Below, piece by piece: positions 34,062 to 42,981 of a DNA stretch of 64,000 nucleotides (its first letter is position 1; every line of letters starts with the position of its first letter). Source of the DNA: Tritonibacter aquimaris (lineage in GTDB: Bacteria; Pseudomonadota; Alphaproteobacteria; Rhodobacterales; Rhodobacteraceae). The translations under genes were made by a program, and so were the position numbers. The notes below the pieces were generated by a model, which was not told where the DNA came from, did no database searches, and saw only the letters and a program-made list of their open reading frames with translations. Location: assembly GCF_009617595.1 (NCBI RefSeq), contig NZ_WIXK01000006.1, forward strand, positions 1 through 64,000, written 5' to 3'.

Positions 34062-35144
34062 ATGACACAGCAAACCCAGGATCTGCGGATCACCGAAATG
34101 AAAGAACTGACCTCACCGCGTGAATTGATCAACGAAGTGCCCGCCTCGCCCGCAGCGCTCAATACCGTGCGCGCCGGGCGTGCGGCGATCCAGAACGTGC
34201 TGCATGGGCGCGACGACCGGCTGGTTGTGGTGGTGGGCCCGTGCTCGATCCATGATCCACATGCGGCGCTGGATTACGCCCGGCGTCTGGCGCCCTTGCG
34301 TGAGGCGCTGAAGGATCAGTTGGAAATTGTCATGCGGGTCTATTTCGAAAAGCCGCGCACCATTGGCGGCTGGAAAGGTCTGATCAACGATCCGGGTCTG
34401 GATGAAAGCTTCCGCATCAATGTGGGGCTGCATCGCGCGCGTCACCTGTGTGAAGAGATCAGCGCCCTTGGCCTGCCGGTGGGGACCGAGTTTCTGGATG
34501 CACATGTGCCGCAATACCTGTCGGATCTGGTGGCCTGGGCCGCCATTGGCGCGCGCACAACCGAAAGCCAGATTCACCGCGAAATGGCCTCGGGCCTCAG
34601 CTGTCCGGTTGGGTTCAAAAACGGCACCCGTGGCAATCTGCAAATCGCGATGGATGCGGTGCGCTCAGCCGCGCGGCCGCATCATTTCATGGCGCTGGCC
34701 CCATCGGGCAAAGCGGCAATTGCAGGCACGGCCGGAAATCCCGATTGCCATGTGATCCTGCGTGGCGGTGGCGGCACAAATTACGACGCCGATGCGATAG
34801 ATGCGGCCTGCAGAATGGCGGAAAAAGACGGTATCCGCGGTCATGTGATGATTGATGCAAGCCATGCAAATTCGGACAAAGATCCAGAGAAACAGCCGGA
34901 TGTCTTGGCAGATGTGGGTGGCCAGATCGCTGCAGGCGACAGCCGCATCACCGGCATCATGATCGAGAGCCATTTGGTGGCCGGGCGTCAGGATCTGCCC
35001 AAAGACGGCGATCTGTCCAAGCTGACCTACGGGCAGTCGATCACCGATGGCTGCCTGGGCTGGGACGCCACTGAGGTTGAACTGCGCAAGCTGGCACAGG
35101 CGGTTGAAACCCGCCGTGCGGCCCTGTCGCGGCTGGCGGGGTAA
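34062..35144 (+). CDS. aroG: 3-deoxy-7-phosphoheptulonate (DAHP) synthase, class I
   Basis: 360 residues of the AroFGH type. Typical blocks are VVVGPCSIHDP, RVYFEKPRTIGGWKGLINDP, TEFLDAHVPQYLSDL, GFKNGTRG and DASHANSDKDP, carrying the metal and phosphoenolpyruvate/erythrose-4-phosphate ligands. It makes the first step of the shikimate pathway to Phe, Tyr and Trp. AAGGA precedes the ATG at 34062; the longer frame from 34020 begins in the attenuator T run. Regulation by the attenuator is strongly suggested. Which isozyme (F, G or H) it resembles in feedback behaviour cannot be judged, so the symbol is generic. Confidence 0.92.
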   Translation: MTQQTQDLRITEMKELTSPRELINEVPASPAALNTVRAGRAAIQNVLHGRDDRLVVVVGPCSIHDPHAALDYARRLAPLREALKDQLEIVMRVYFEKPRTIGGWKGLINDPGLDESFRINVGLHRARHLCEEISALGLPVGTEFLDAHVPQYLSDLVAWAAIGARTTESQIHREMASGLSCPVGFKNGTRGNLQIAMDAVRSAARPHHFMALAPSGKAAIAGTAGNPDCHVILRGGGGTNYDADAIDAACRMAEKDGIRGHVMIDASHANSDKDPEKQPDVLADVGGQIAAGDSRITGIMIESHLVAGRQDLPKDGDLSKLTYGQSITDGCLGWDATEVELRKLAQAVETRRAALSRLAG

Positions 35145-35191
35145 GACCTGTGAACTGAAGTTCTCTCCCTGTCCCCATTGATCAGGGGCAT

Positions 35192-35225
35192 CTTGGGCGC
35201 GTCGTTTTCGGCGCGCTCTTTTTGT
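35192..35225 (+). terminator. Intrinsic terminator after the DAHP synthase gene
   Basis: GC-rich stem GCGCGTCG/CGGCGCGC with a TTTT-containing loop, followed by CTCTTTTTG. Confidence 0.7.
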
Positions 35226-35296
35226 TGATTGGACGAGATGTGCCTGTGTGCCGCATCCTCAACTCATTTAGGGATTTGGATTTAGGAATGATTTTT

Positions 35297-35836
35297 ATGG
35301 CCTCTGGAAGTTCAATTGTTGCAGCGCAAATGGAGCCGCAAGAGTTCGGTGTTTATTTCGGCGGAACGGTCTTGCCACCAAAGGAAGAGGCCCCTGAAGG
35401 GGGCTCTTGGGTGGCCAAACATGAAATGACCGGGTGGAGTGTCATCAAGACGCACGACACGACATTCGCGGATCGGTTCATCAAAGACAACGCAGAAGAT
35501 TTTGATGGTCTCTTCCTCGCCTCTACGGTGCTTTATGACACCAACAAAAGCTGGCTGGCGAGTTACTACGACGGGGAATGTACTTGGTCAGTCACCCACG
35601 ATGGTTCATCAGGGGACAAATACCACCTTGAGATTGACGGAGAACCGCCCAGCCTTTTGGATGCAATCCAAGGGGAATATCATGCTCTTGTGGATGCGCA
35701 GGATGATGGTGATCCGGTGGACTGGGGGCGGGAAATCCCTGATGCCTTGTTGGAAACACTTATTGGGATGGGCCATGATTTGGAACTGTGTGCACCCGAA
35801 GTGCTGGCCTATTACGAGCTAAGGCGCACGAAATAG
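35297..35836 (+). CDS. Uncharacterised acidic protein
   Basis: 179 residues, acidic and soluble, with no membrane segment and no recognised motif. The middle (GWSVIKTHDTTFADRFIKDN) and the repeated aromatic-acidic segments (WLASYYDGECTWSVTHDG) suggest an alpha/beta protein. It could belong to the immunity-like or SMI1/KNR4-like small proteins, but I cannot show this. The ATG at 35297 has AGGA nine bases upstream (35284-35287); the frame from 35222 starts with TTG in a terminator tail. Single gene between terminated neighbours. Confidence 0.55.
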   Translation: MASGSSIVAAQMEPQEFGVYFGGTVLPPKEEAPEGGSWVAKHEMTGWSVIKTHDTTFADRFIKDNAEDFDGLFLASTVLYDTNKSWLASYYDGECTWSVTHDGSSGDKYHLEIDGEPPSLLDAIQGEYHALVDAQDDGDPVDWGREIPDALLETLIGMGHDLELCAPEVLAYYELRRTK

Positions 35837-35943
35837 CCGATTGATCGGGACGACTGTGAACTGGAGCTGCCGGACCGGTCCAAAGGCTTGAACATCCTGG
35901 ATTTGATGAGCATATTCTCCAAGAGGTGACTTGGGGAGTTTGA

Positions 35944-37338
35944 ATGTTTCGTAACTGTTTGACAGCGCTTACAATTGTTGTGCTGGGAGCCCTGCCTGTT
36001 CAGGCAGAAACGCGGGTGCCTGCGTCGCAGGCCGAAATCGCATTGGGCTTTGCGCCATTGGTCAAAGAGGCCGCGCCTGCGGTGGTCAATATCTATGCCA
36101 AGATCATCACCGAAGGCGAAAGCCGCCGCTCTCCGTTTATGGATGATCCGTTCTTTGATGATTTCTTTCGCGGCTTCAGCCAGCGCAGGCCACGGGTGCA
36201 GAACTCGCTGGGGTCTGGGGTGATCCTCTCGGACGATGGTTTTGTGGTGTCAAACTACCATGTGGTGGGCACCGCGTCCGAAATCCGGGTGGTGACCAAT
36301 GACCGGCGGGAATTTAACGCCCGTGTGGTGCTGGCGGATAAATCTTCGGATCTGGCGATCCTGCAGCTTGATGACGCAGAGAACCTGCCGTTTCTGAACC
36401 TGCGCGACAGCGACCGGGTAGAAGTGGGAGAGCTGGCGCTGGCAATCGGCAACCCGTTTGGGGTGGGCCAGACCGTGAGTTCGGGCATTATTTCCGGCCT
36501 TGCGCGCACCGGCACCGCCTCGGGTGAAGGGCGCGGCTATTACATTCAGACCGATGCGCCGATCAACCCGGGCAATTCCGGTGGTGCGCTGATTGATGTG
36601 AACGGTGATCTTATTGGCATCAATACCCGCATTCTGAGCCGCTCTGGTGGCTCTAACGGTATTGGCTTTGCGATCCCGGCCAATCTGGCGCGCGAATTTA
36701 TGCGTCAGGCGCGCGAAGGCTCTGAGGCGTTTCAGCGTCCCTGGGCGGGGATGACCGGTCAGCCGATGGATGCGGATTTGGCCGAAAGCCTGGGGTTGGG
36801 CCTGGTTGAAGGCATGATGATTTCCGATCTGCATCCCCAAAGCCCGTTTGCGCGCGCGGGATTTCAGGTGGGTGATGTGGTGACCCAAGTGGATGGGGAG
36901 CCGGTAAATTCCCCACCCGAGATGGTCTTTCGCATGACGGTGGCGGGGCTTGGCAATACCGCGATGTTCACCCGGCTGCGTGATGGCGCGGCAGAGAACA
37001 TCGAGGTGGCGATGCGCCCGGCACCAAGCGATCCGCCAGCTGAGGCCTTGATCCTTGGGGAGCGCTCGATCTTTCCGGGGCTTGAACTGGCGCGGATCAA
37101 CCCGGCGGTGGTTGCGGGCATGGGTTTGCCGTTTTCCGCCAAAGGTGTGGTTGTGACCGCGCCGGGGCGCTATGGCGCGCGTGCGGGGGTGCAGATGGGT
37201 GATATTATGGTCAAAGTGAACGGCCATGATATTGAGCGCCCCAAAGATGTGGAACGCGCGCTGCGCGAGAAAAGCCGCTGGATGCAGCTGGAGCTGATGC
37301 GGCGTGGGCAGCGGGTTGTGTTGCGCTTCCGCCTGTGA
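35944..37338 (+). CDS. Do-like periplasmic serine protease (DegP/DegQ type)
   Basis: 464 residues: Sec signal peptide (about 1-22, ending VQA), trypsin-like domain with His in SNYHVVG, Asp in SSDLAIL and Ser in NPGNSGGALI, then two PDZ domains (about 255-350 and 375-460, with GMMISDLHPQSPFARAGFQ and GVVVTAPGRYGARAGVQ). Such enzymes degrade or refold misfolded periplasmic proteins. It precedes rarA by 16 bases on the same strand, so the two may be cotranscribed. Whether it corresponds to DegP, DegQ or DegS is undecided; two PDZ domains exclude a DegS type. Confidence 0.92.
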   Translation: MFRNCLTALTIVVLGALPVQAETRVPASQAEIALGFAPLVKEAAPAVVNIYAKIITEGESRRSPFMDDPFFDDFFRGFSQRRPRVQNSLGSGVILSDDGFVVSNYHVVGTASEIRVVTNDRREFNARVVLADKSSDLAILQLDDAENLPFLNLRDSDRVEVGELALAIGNPFGVGQTVSSGIISGLARTGTASGEGRGYYIQTDAPINPGNSGGALIDVNGDLIGINTRILSRSGGSNGIGFAIPANLAREFMRQAREGSEAFQRPWAGMTGQPMDADLAESLGLGLVEGMMISDLHPQSPFARAGFQVGDVVTQVDGEPVNSPPEMVFRMTVAGLGNTAMFTRLRDGAAENIEVAMRPAPSDPPAEALILGERSIFPGLELARINPAVVAGMGLPFSAKGVVVTAPGRYGARAGVQMGDIMVKVNGHDIERPKDVERALREKSRWMQLELMRRGQRVVLRFRL

Positions 37339-37354
37339 TCCATGATGGTGGTGT

Positions 37355-38683
37355 ATGACAGATCTTTTTGACAGCCCGCCCCCAAAAGGAATTGCCGCGC
37401 CAGAGCGCCCGGAACCGCCACGCCCCTTGGCGGATCGGCTGCGGCCGCAGTCGCTGGCTGAGGTGATCGGCCAGAGCCAGGTTTTGGGGGCAGAGGCACC
37501 TTTGGGCGTGATGCTGGCATCAGGTTCGCTGTCGTCGCTGATTTTCTGGGGTCCGCCCGGTGTGGGCAAAACCACCATCGCGCGGCTGCTGGCGCAGGAA
37601 ACCGATCTGCATTTTGTGCAGATTTCTGCGATTTTCACCGGGGTGCCCGAGCTGCGCAAAGTGTTTGAAGCAGCCAAGATCCGACGCCAGAACGGTCAGG
37701 GCACATTGCTGTTTGTTGATGAGATCCACCGCTTTAACAAGGCGCAGCAGGATGGGTTTTTGCCCCATATGGAGGATGGCACCATTTTGCTGGTGGGGGC
37801 CACTACTGAGAACCCCTCGTTTGAGCTGAATGCGGCGGTGTTGTCGCGGGCGCAGGTCTTGGTGCTGGAGCGGTTGGAGGACGGAGATCTGGAGCATCTG
37901 GTGCAGCGTGCCGAAGGTGATCTGGGGCGGGCCTTACCGTTGAGCGCGGACGCACGTGCAGCCCTGCGCGAGATGGCCGATGGCGATGGGCGCGCGCTGC
38001 TTAATCTGATTGAACAGGTTGCGGCCTGGCGCACAGCGGCGGATCTGACGCGCGAAGAGCTCGCCAGCCGGTTGATGAAACGGGCGGCAAAATACGACAA
38101 ATCCGGTGATGAACATTATAACCTCATATCTGCGCTGCATAAATCGGTGCGCGGATCAGATCCGGATGCGGCGCTGTATTGGTTTGCGCGCATGCTCGAA
38201 GGGGGTGAAGATCCGCGCTATCTGGCGCGCCGACTGACCCGGATGGCGGTGGAAGATATCGCCTTGGCGGATCCGCAGGCGCAGGCGGTCTGTCTGCAAT
38301 CCTGGGAAACCTATGAGCGCCTTGGCAGCCCCGAAGGGGAGCTGGCGCTGGCGCAGGCGGTGGTTTATCTGGCGCTCGCGCCAAAAACCAACGCGCATTA
38401 CATGGCCTATAAGGCGGCGCGGCGGCTTGCCAAACAAAGCGGCAGCGCGCCGCCGCCGAAACATATTCTCAATGCGCCAACCAAATTGATGGAAGCGCAG
38501 GGCTATGGCGCGGGCTACGCCTATGATCACAACGCCGAAGATGGGTTTTCCGGGCAAAATTATTTCCCCGACGGGATGGAACGGCCGGAATTGTACAAAC
38601 CAGTGGAGCGCGGCTTTGAGCGTGAGCTGAAAAAGCGGCTTGAGTATTTCGAGCGTCTGCGGGCGCAGCGTAACGGGGATTGA
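37355..38683 (+). CDS. rarA: Replication-associated recombination protein A (RarA/MgsA)
   Basis: 442 residues of a clamp-loader-like AAA+ ATPase. Walker A is GPPGVGKTT, Walker B is LLFVDEIHRFN, and sensor 1 is VGATTENPSFEL; the C-terminal half includes the tetramerisation part (NLISALHKSVRGSDPDAALYW in pieces). RarA acts at stalled replication forks with SSB. The weak ribosome binding site and 16-base spacing suggest it depends on the upstream protease gene for transcription. Confidence 0.95.
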   Translation: MTDLFDSPPPKGIAAPERPEPPRPLADRLRPQSLAEVIGQSQVLGAEAPLGVMLASGSLSSLIFWGPPGVGKTTIARLLAQETDLHFVQISAIFTGVPELRKVFEAAKIRRQNGQGTLLFVDEIHRFNKAQQDGFLPHMEDGTILLVGATTENPSFELNAAVLSRAQVLVLERLEDGDLEHLVQRAEGDLGRALPLSADARAALREMADGDGRALLNLIEQVAAWRTAADLTREELASRLMKRAAKYDKSGDEHYNLISALHKSVRGSDPDAALYWFARMLEGGEDPRYLARRLTRMAVEDIALADPQAQAVCLQSWETYERLGSPEGELALAQAVVYLALAPKTNAHYMAYKAARRLAKQSGSAPPPKHILNAPTKLMEAQGYGAGYAYDHNAEDGFSGQNYFPDGMERPELYKPVERGFERELKKRLEYFERLRAQRNGD

Positions 38684-38710
38684 GCGCCCTTTTAGGGCGC
38701 TGCCTCCGGC

Positions 38711-38734
38711 GGGAGTATTTGTAAAAAGGTGAAA
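38711..38734. repeat. Intergenic 24-bp repeat, copy 1
   Basis: GGGAGTATTT then a G and TAAAAAGGTGAAA, 22 of 24 bases equal to 46523-46546. It lies just after a small hairpin (GCGCCC/GGGCGC) following rarA. Confidence 0.65.
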
Positions 38735-38814
38735 GCGCGGGCGTTGCGACCCTGTCATTCGTGCCATGCACAGTGGAAACTTGACATCTGCGCCTGCCTG
38801 CGCGAAGGGGCGCT

Positions 38815-39192
38815 ATGGTTTCAACAGTAGCATATGTAGCGCTTGGCGGCGCAATGGGCGCGGCGTGCCGTTATCTGACCGGTGTCGGGGTTGCGCGGCT
38901 CTTTGGGGTGACGGGATTTCCCCTGGGGGTTCTGAGCGTCAATATCTTTGGCTCCTTTTTGATGGGGGTCTTTGTTGTGCTGGCGGCGCAGCGCGGGCTG
39001 ACCCATCTGTCGCCATTTGTGATGACGGGCATTCTGGGTGGTTTCACCACGTTTTCGGCGTTTTCGCTGGAGGCGGTGACTTTGGTGGAGCGGGGCGCGA
39101 TTGGCCAGGCTGCGTTATATGTGGGGCTGTCGGTGGGCTGTTCGATTGTTGCGTTGTTTTTGGGACTGATGTTGGCACGAGGGGTGTTGTGA
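38815..39192 (+). CDS. crcB: CrcB/Fluc fluoride exporter
   Basis: 125 residues with four hydrophobic helices and the Fluc signatures GGAMGAACRYL, GVLSVNIFGSFLMG and GGFTTFSAFSLE. Dimeric antiparallel channels of this family lower cytoplasmic fluoride. GAAGGGG precedes the ATG. No fluoride riboswitch is recognisable upstream. The RluC-type gene starts one base after its stop. Confidence 0.93.
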   Translation: MVSTVAYVALGGAMGAACRYLTGVGVARLFGVTGFPLGVLSVNIFGSFLMGVFVVLAAQRGLTHLSPFVMTGILGGFTTFSAFSLEAVTLVERGAIGQAALYVGLSVGCSIVALFLGLMLARGVL

Positions 39193-39193
39193 G

Positions 39194-40240
39194 ATGAGCG
39201 GCGTACAGATGATTACCGTAAGCGAGGATGATAGCGGTCAGCGGATTGATCGCTGGCTGCGCCGTTTGTTTCCGCATGTGAACCAGGGCCGTATTGAAAA
39301 GATGTGCCGCAAGGGTGAGCTGCGTCTGGATGGGGGCCGGGTCAAGGCCAACAGCCGGGTCGAAGCGGGGCAGGTGGTGCGGGTGCCACCTTTGCCTGCA
39401 AGCGATCTGAAACCAGCGGCGCCGCGCGAAGCACGGGTGTCGGAGGCGGATGCCAAGATGATCCGCGGCTGTGTGATCTATAAAGATGACGCGGTGATTG
39501 CGATCAACAAACCAGCGGGCCTTGCAGTACAGGGCGGCAGCGGCACCAGTCGCCATGTGGATGGGCTGGCGGAGGCGCTGAAATTTGATCTGGATGAAAA
39601 GCCGCGCCTTGTGCACCGGCTTGATAAAGACACATCCGGCGTGTTGATCATGGCGCGCACGCGCTTGGCGGCGCAGGCGCTGACCGCAGCGTTTCGCCAT
39701 CACGCAACGCGCAAGATTTACTGGGCGCTGGTGGCGGGCGTGCCGACGCCCTATCTGGGCGAAGTGAAATGTGGCCTGGTCAAAGCGCCGGGGCATGGGC
39801 GCAGCGGTGAAGGCGAAAAGATGATTGCGGTGCATCTGGATGATGTGAACAGCACGCCGGGGGCGAAACGCTCGCACACGCAATATGCCACGCTGTATCG
39901 GGTGGCGAGCCGTGCCTCATGGGTGGCAATGGAGCCGATCACCGGCCGCACCCACCAGCTGCGCGCGCATATGGCGGAAATTGGCCATCCGATTGCAGGC
40001 GACGGCAAATATGGCGGTTCTGGTCAGGAGAACCAGGGTGATGGCTGGGGCGCACAGATTGGTGGTGTGATCTCGAAGAAGCTGCATCTGCACTGCCGTC
40101 GCATGGCGTTTGAGCATCCGGTGACCAAGAAACACGTGTCGATCACCGCCGAGCTGCCAGAACATATGAAGGCGAGCTGGGATACCTTTGGCTGGAGTGA
40201 AGATCTGGCGGCCGAGGATCCGTTTGAAAGCCTGCGCTGA
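39194..40240 (+). CDS. RluA/RluC-family pseudouridine synthase
   Basis: 348 residues. An N-terminal S4 domain (about 14-75, QRIDRWLRRLFPHVNQGRIEK) is followed by the catalytic domain with HRLDKDTSGVLI, whose Asp is the nucleophile, and GRTHQLRAHM. It fits RluC (23S rRNA) best because of the S4 domain and length. It is in a compact operon with crcB, a HAD hydrolase and the ATP12 chaperone; the TGATGG junction gives a one-base overlap with the next gene. Confidence 0.9.
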   Translation: MSGVQMITVSEDDSGQRIDRWLRRLFPHVNQGRIEKMCRKGELRLDGGRVKANSRVEAGQVVRVPPLPASDLKPAAPREARVSEADAKMIRGCVIYKDDAVIAINKPAGLAVQGGSGTSRHVDGLAEALKFDLDEKPRLVHRLDKDTSGVLIMARTRLAAQALTAAFRHHATRKIYWALVAGVPTPYLGEVKCGLVKAPGHGRSGEGEKMIAVHLDDVNSTPGAKRSHTQYATLYRVASRASWVAMEPITGRTHQLRAHMAEIGHPIAGDGKYGGSGQENQGDGWGAQIGGVISKKLHLHCRRMAFEHPVTKKHVSITAELPEHMKASWDTFGWSEDLAAEDPFESLR

Positions 40241-40905
40241 TGGCAGAGCTGCATCTGGTTCTGTTTGATGTGGATGGCACGCTGGTGGACAGCCAGGGTG
40301 CAATTGTGGGCGCCATGAGCGCAGCCTTTGAGGCGCTGGATCTGGCAGTGCCTGCGCGTGGTGACATTCTATCCATTGTGGGGCTGTCACTGCCGCAGGC
40401 GGTGGCGCAGCTGGTGCCGGATCTGTCTGCTGCGCTGCAGGCGCGCATCGTTGAGGGCTATAAGACATCTTATAAGGCGGCGCGCGAGGCGGCCGGGCGT
40501 GGGCATTCGCCGCTCTATCCGGGTGCGCTTGAGGCTTTGGCGGCGCTGCATGCGGTGCCGGAATATTTGCTGGGGGTGGCCACCGGCAAATCGCAGCGGG
40601 GCTTGGATGCGTTGATTGATGCACATGAGCTGAGCTGTTTTGTCACCCGGCAGGTGGCGGATCATCATCCCTCCAAGCCGCACCCGTCGATGGTGATGAC
40701 GGCAATGGCGGAAACCGGTGTTGCGCCGGAACGCACGGTGATGATTGGCGATACATCATATGACATTGATATGGGGCGCGCGGCAGGGGTGAAAACCATT
40801 GCGGTGAACTGGGGGTTCCATCCAGCAGAACGGCTGGGGGCGGATCATATTATCCGCGATTTTGCAGAACTGCCTGCGCTGTTGAACGAGATCTGGAAAG
40901 GCTGA
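40240..40905 (+). CDS. HAD-superfamily hydrolase (phosphoglycolate-phosphatase-like)
   Basis: 221 residues. Motif I is LFDVDGTLVDS with the nucleophilic Asp, motif II lies in GVATGKS, motif III is the Lys in SKPHPSM, and motif IV is MIGDTSYDIDMG. The small helical cap (residues about 20-90) marks subclass IA. Substrate unknown. It is coupled to the RluC-type gene by a one-base overlap. Confidence 0.87.
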   Translation: MAELHLVLFDVDGTLVDSQGAIVGAMSAAFEALDLAVPARGDILSIVGLSLPQAVAQLVPDLSAALQARIVEGYKTSYKAAREAAGRGHSPLYPGALEALAALHAVPEYLLGVATGKSQRGLDALIDAHELSCFVTRQVADHHPSKPHPSMVMTAMAETGVAPERTVMIGDTSYDIDMGRAAGVKTIAVNWGFHPAERLGADHIIRDFAELPALLNEIWKG

Positions 40906-40909
40906 AGAC

Positions 40910-41635
40910 ATGAGCGAGTGGAAGCAGAAACGATTCTGGAAAGAGGCCTGCGCCGTTGAAGAGGGCGAAGGCTTTGCGGTGGCGCTGGATGGGCGCAAGG
41001 TGAAGACACCCGCAAAAGCTGCGCTGATTGTGCCCACCCGTGCGATGGCTGATGCAATTGCGTCTGAGTGGGACGCGCAGGAAGAACATGTGAACCCCAC
41101 CACCATGCCCTGCACCAAATCCGCCAATGCGGCGATTGATAAAGTTGCGCATCAGCACGGTGAAGTGGCTGACATGTTGGCAGAATATGGTGATTCGGAT
41201 TTGCTGTGTTACCGCGCAGACAGCCCGGTGGAACTGGTGCAGCGACAGGCCGAGGTCTGGGATCCGGCACTGGATTGGGCGGCCAAACAGCTGAACGCAC
41301 GCCTTGCGCCGCGGGCCGGGGTGCTGCATGCGCCGCAGGATTCTGCAGCATTGGCGCAGCTGCGCAGCCAAACCCATGCGTTTAACAACTTTGAATTGGC
41401 GGCGTTTCACGATCTTGTGTCCATGTCCGGCTCGCTTGTGCTTGGCTTTGCGGCAGCGCTGGGCTGGAAGCCCGCACAAGAGATTTGGGAGATCTCGCGT
41501 CTTGATGAAAAATGGCAAGAAGAACAATGGGGTAAAGATGATGAAGCCGCAGAGCTTGCAAGCCTGAAACAAGGTGAGTTCTTGCATGCCAAACGCTTCT
41601 TTGACCTCTCTCAAACCGTCATAAAAACATCATAA
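40910..41635 (+). CDS. ATP12-family F1-ATPase assembly chaperone
   Basis: 241 residues with KRFWKEACAVEEGEGFAVALDGR at the start and KTPAKAALIVPT, SEWDAQEEHVNPTTMPCT and LLCYRADSPVELVQ, all typical of the ATP12 family. The protein guards the F1 alpha subunit during assembly in mitochondria and alphaproteobacteria. It is the last gene of the crcB-RluC-HAD operon, four bases after the HAD stop. The presence of ATP12 supports an alphaproteobacterial host. Confidence 0.92.
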   Translation: MSEWKQKRFWKEACAVEEGEGFAVALDGRKVKTPAKAALIVPTRAMADAIASEWDAQEEHVNPTTMPCTKSANAAIDKVAHQHGEVADMLAEYGDSDLLCYRADSPVELVQRQAEVWDPALDWAAKQLNARLAPRAGVLHAPQDSAALAQLRSQTHAFNNFELAAFHDLVSMSGSLVLGFAAALGWKPAQEIWEISRLDEKWQEEQWGKDDEAAELASLKQGEFLHAKRFFDLSQTVIKTS

Positions 41636-41845
41636 AACCCTTATTCCCCTGATTGGATTGCCTCGCTTCTGTACAGAGTACCGGCGCAAACATCGAAAAT
41701 CTTGATAGCACTCTTGACGTTTGTTGATGATTGATCACACACTTAAATCGAACTTGGGTCTAAGCCTGGGTTCGATCTGATCTCATGTGGCAAACACCTG
41801 GGAAAAAACCGCCTCAAATGTGCGGAAAATCAGGAAGAGGTAAAA

Positions 41846-42862
41846 ATGAAAAAAACCGTATTTTTTGGTGCCCTGACCGTAGCCGGTCTGGCAGCTGGTG
41901 CGGCCGCGGCAGCGACACTGGATGATGTAAAATCCCGTGGTAAGCTGAACTGTGGTGTGTCCACCGGTCTGGTCGGCTTCTCGGCACCGGATGCGAATGG
42001 GGAATGGCAAGGTTTTGACGTGGCTGTGTGCCGGGCTGTTGCAGCCGCGGTTCTGGGCGACGGCAATGCTGTTGAATTTGTGCCAACAACACCAAAGACA
42101 CGCTTCACCGCGCTGGCTTCGGGTGAGATTGATATGCTTGCGCGTAACACCACCTGGACCTTCTCGCGTGATGTGGATCTGAAGCTCGAGTTCGTGGGCG
42201 TCAACTACTATGACGGTCAGGGCTTTATGGTGCCAAAAGAGCTGGGCGTCAGCTCTGCGACTGAACTGGACGGCGCCACCGTCTGCATTCAGACCGGCAC
42301 CACCACCGAGCTGAACCTGGCGGATTTCTTCCGCGCCAATAACATCAGCTATGAGCCGGTGCCGATCGAAACCAACGCCGAAGCGCAGCAGCAGTATCTG
42401 GCTGGCGCATGCGACGTTTACACCACCGACGCATCCGGTCTGGCGGCAACCCGCGCCACTTTTGATGATCCAGGTGCACATGCGCTGCTGCCAGAAATCA
42501 TCTCCAAAGAGCCGCTGGGTCCGCTGGTACGCCATGGCGACAACGCCTGGGCTGACATCGTACGCTGGTCGATGAACGCGCTGGTTGCTGCAGAAGAGCT
42601 GGGTGTGACCTCAGCGAACCTGAGCGAGATGGCTGCGGGCACCAAGAACCCTGAAATCAACCGTCTGCTGGGCACCGAAGGTACCCTGGGCGAGATGCTG
42701 GGTCTGGACGCAACCTGGGCGCAAAACGTGATTGCCGTTGGCGGCAACTACGGTGAGCTGTTTGCCAAAAACATCGGTGAAGACACACCGATTGGTCTGG
42801 CGCGTGGTCTGAACGCTCAGTGGACCGAAGGTGGTCTGCTGTACGCTCCGCCATTCCGTTAA
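41846..42862 (+). CDS. bztA: Glutamate/glutamine/aspartate/asparagine ABC transporter, binding protein
   Basis: 338 residues with a Sec signal peptide (KKTVFFGALTVAGLAAGAAAAA). The mature protein starts LDDVKSRGKLNCGVSTGLVGFSAPD and has the two-lobe SBP_bac_3 fold; the amino-acid contact region (RNTTWTFSRD, QTGTTTELNLADFF) matches BztA/AapJ. It feeds BztB/C permeases and the BztD ATPase, which follow. GGAAGAGG precedes the ATG. Confidence 0.94.
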   Translation: MKKTVFFGALTVAGLAAGAAAAATLDDVKSRGKLNCGVSTGLVGFSAPDANGEWQGFDVAVCRAVAAAVLGDGNAVEFVPTTPKTRFTALASGEIDMLARNTTWTFSRDVDLKLEFVGVNYYDGQGFMVPKELGVSSATELDGATVCIQTGTTTELNLADFFRANNISYEPVPIETNAEAQQQYLAGACDVYTTDASGLAATRATFDDPGAHALLPEIISKEPLGPLVRHGDNAWADIVRWSMNALVAAEELGVTSANLSEMAAGTKNPEINRLLGTEGTLGEMLGLDATWAQNVIAVGGNYGELFAKNIGEDTPIGLARGLNAQWTEGGLLYAPPFR

Positions 42863-42981
42863 GACACATGAGTCAGGGCGCGCATCCCGCGCCCTGACCA
42901 CTAATAACAACGCATCAAAGCCGTTTTAGAGCCGGATCAACCGTGCCAGCAGGGCTTTGCATGTCTTGGGGATCACATTTT

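Noticed and set aside
32961-34073. 370-codon minus-strand frame over the YitT gene and the attenuator
   Set aside because: Highly basic product, no family; the YitT gene and leader on the plus strand explain the region.
36250-37677. 475-codon frame antisense to the Do-like protease and rarA
   Set aside because: Shadow frame of GC-rich coding DNA; His/Arg-rich, low-complexity product and the plus-strand genes are certain.
38684-38814. Fluoride riboswitch upstream of crcB
   Set aside because: The conserved crcB-motif segments and pseudoknot could not be found; the space holds a REP-like repeat instead.
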